This document shows, piece by piece, positions 4,625 through 5,663 of a stretch of 5,663 nt of DNA (position 1 is the first letter of the stretch; each line of letters starts with the position of its first letter). The notes under the pieces are model-generated. The model was not told where the DNA came from. It was given only the letters and a program-made list of their open reading frames with translations, and did not search any database. Position numbers and translations under genes: made by a program. Source of the stretch: Planctomycetia bacterium (GTDB lineage: Bacteria; Planctomycetota; Planctomycetia; Gemmatales; Gemmataceae); the NCBI GenBank assembly GCA_025356615.1, contig JANXSH010000608.1, forward strand, positions 1-5,663. Direction: 5' to 3'.

Positions 4625-5663
4625 ATGCGGTGGATCCTCCCCATTCTGACCCTCGTCGTCCTCCCCTCCCTGAGCCATTGCCAGGTCTTCCGACTCGCGC
4701 CCGCCGTCGCCCTGGAGGCCGAGGACTTCACCGTCGACAAGGGCTGGAAGGTGGTGAAGAACGGCGAGGGCAACTACATGGTCGATAGCATCGGCTTCAA
4801 CCATATCTCCGGCGAGCGGTTGCTCGGGATCGACGCCAAGGACCAGACCGCGAGCGCGCATCACGACGTGGTGATCCCTGCCGCCGGCAGGTATCGGCTC
4901 TGGGTGCGCTACGAATACCCGGCCTTCTGCGAGACGCGCTTCCGCGTCGCGATCGAGCAAGGCGGCAAGAAGCTGCTCACCCACGAGATGGGCACGAAAA
5001 CGAGCGAGCGCTACGCCTTTGGCGACCCGAAGCCGAAGGCGCAACACGACCCGGCAGGGGGGCCGGAAGGTCTCATGGATGAAGTGGTCACGACGCCTAC
5101 CCTCGCAGCGGGCAAGGCGAGAATCTACCTGCTCGGGTCGGCCCAACCCCAGATTGCAGGAGTCGCCGCCCGGCGCAACATCGACCGGGTGTATCTGACG
5201 AGCGACCTGAAGGACGAGTGGCACAAACACTATTCACGTCAGACGAAACTCTACCCGATCCTCGACGCCTTCCGCGACACGCGCGGCCCGCGCTGGGAAG
5301 TGCGCGTCACGAATCGGGCAGCCAAGACGGCCAACGTCCGCATCGAACACGTCTACAATCGCCTCCCCTGGGCCTTCTCGGACCCCGCCGACCTCGGCCC
5401 GATCGCCGCCGGCAAGTCGAGCGAGTGGGTCGGCCTGCGCGGGCAAGACACGTCGCACTTCTCGATGGTGAACTTCAAGAGTCTCGGCAACGGACTCGAT
5501 GTCGAGATCCGGCCCGTCGGGGCCAAGGAGACTAGCAAGAAGGTGTCCGGCACCGGCGAAGTGCGCGTCTATCTCCCGCCCTACCCCGGCAAGGGCGAGT
5601 CGCCCACGACCCCGATCGAGGCCATCGACGCCATTCTCGCCGACCTGAAGGCGCACGAAGCAC
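4625..5663 (+). CDS. Secreted protein of unknown function with jelly-roll-like N-terminal half (3' end outside window)
   Basis: The frame is open from the ATG at 4625 to the window edge (346 complete codons, no stop). AAGGAG (4609-4614) lies 10 bases upstream. Residues 1-19 form a signal peptide (MRWILPILTLVVLP). I do not recognise the family. Residues about 28-195 begin ALEAEDF and contain alternating beta-strand patterns such as GRYRLWVRYEYP (88-99), RFRVAIEQGG (105-114) and GKARIYLLG (163-171), ending IDRVYLTSD. This layout, especially an AED opening and a closing D-x-V-Y-L strand, resembles jelly-roll carbohydrate-binding modules of the CBM6/CBM35 kind. A second beta-rich region spans about 222-320 (WEVRVTNRAA, VRIEHVYN, LDVEIRPVG). 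From 330 a helical stretch (IEAIDAILADLKAHE) may open another domain. Binding of an extracellular glycan is inferred. LSHC near the leader end is a poor lipobox, so a lipoprotein is not claimed. Confidence 0.82.
   Translation, partial: MRWILPILTLVVLPSLSHCQVFRLAPAVALEAEDFTVDKGWKVVKNGEGNYMVDSIGFNHISGERLLGIDAKDQTASAHHDVVIPAAGRYRLWVRYEYPAFCETRFRVAIEQGGKKLLTHEMGTKTSERYAFGDPKPKAQHDPAGGPEGLMDEVVTTPTLAAGKARIYLLGSAQPQIAGVAARRNIDRVYLTSDLKDEWHKHYSRQTKLYPILDAFRDTRGPRWEVRVTNRAAKTANVRIEHVYNRLPWAFSDPADLGPIAAGKSSEWVGLRGQDTSHFSMVNFKSLGNGLDVEIRPVGAKETSKKVSGTGEVRVYLPPYPGKGESPTTPIEAIDAILADLKAHEA

Noticed and set aside
4670..4684. LSHC as a lipoprotein lipobox in the secreted protein at 4625
   Set aside because: His just before the Cys is not accepted in normal lipoboxes, where Gly, Ala or Ser is expected, so an ordinary signal peptide is more likely.
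4523..5230. 235-codon minus-strand open frame opposite the secreted protein gene
   Set aside because: The plus-strand frame from 4625 has a signal peptide, a ribosome site and beta-strand patterning. The minus frame has none of these.

Overview
The window reads as chromosomal DNA of a high-GC planctomycete, most likely of the Gemmata group. The strongest pointer is the C-terminal domain of the protein at 3604-4326, which I recognise as the planctomycete-restricted TIGR03000 family. Supporting signs are a secreted diheme c-type cytochrome of planctomycete style, several small secreted proteins of unknown role, and G/C-biased third codon positions throughout. All assignments come from reading motifs by eye; no database search was run.

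Layout: (1) 1-300, plus strand, the end of a PP2C-type Ser/Thr phosphatase. (2) A 73-base convergent gap with an 8-bp inverted repeat. (3) Minus strand, a two-gene operon read from right to left: a CPBP (CAAX/Rce1-like) intramembrane protease (2616-1621) and a secreted diheme cytochrome c (1624-374), joined by a 4-base ATGA stop/start overlap. (4) A 101-base divergent control region (2617-2717). (5) Plus strand, a secreted alpha/beta-hydrolase esterase (2718-3494). (6) Plus strand, a secreted Gly/Tyr-rich repeat protein with a glycine zipper and a TIGR03000 domain (3604-4326), closed by a strong hairpin terminator. (7) A roughly 300-base non-coding gap whose main content is a large nested palindrome (about 4442-4534). 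(8) Plus strand, a secreted protein of unknown function with a jelly-roll-like N-terminal half (from 4625), running off the right edge.

Functionally the window is envelope-centred: four of the six genes encode exported proteins and a fifth is an integral membrane protease. Only the protease/cytochrome pair is clearly linked, by its overlap. The others look like separately transcribed neighbours. I see no CRISPR array, tRNA, rRNA, transposase, phage gene or recognisable defence system. The items most worth following are the internal duplication in the cytochrome, its coupling to a CPBP protease, the glycine-zipper/Gly-Tyr/TIGR03000 architecture, and the nested palindrome.
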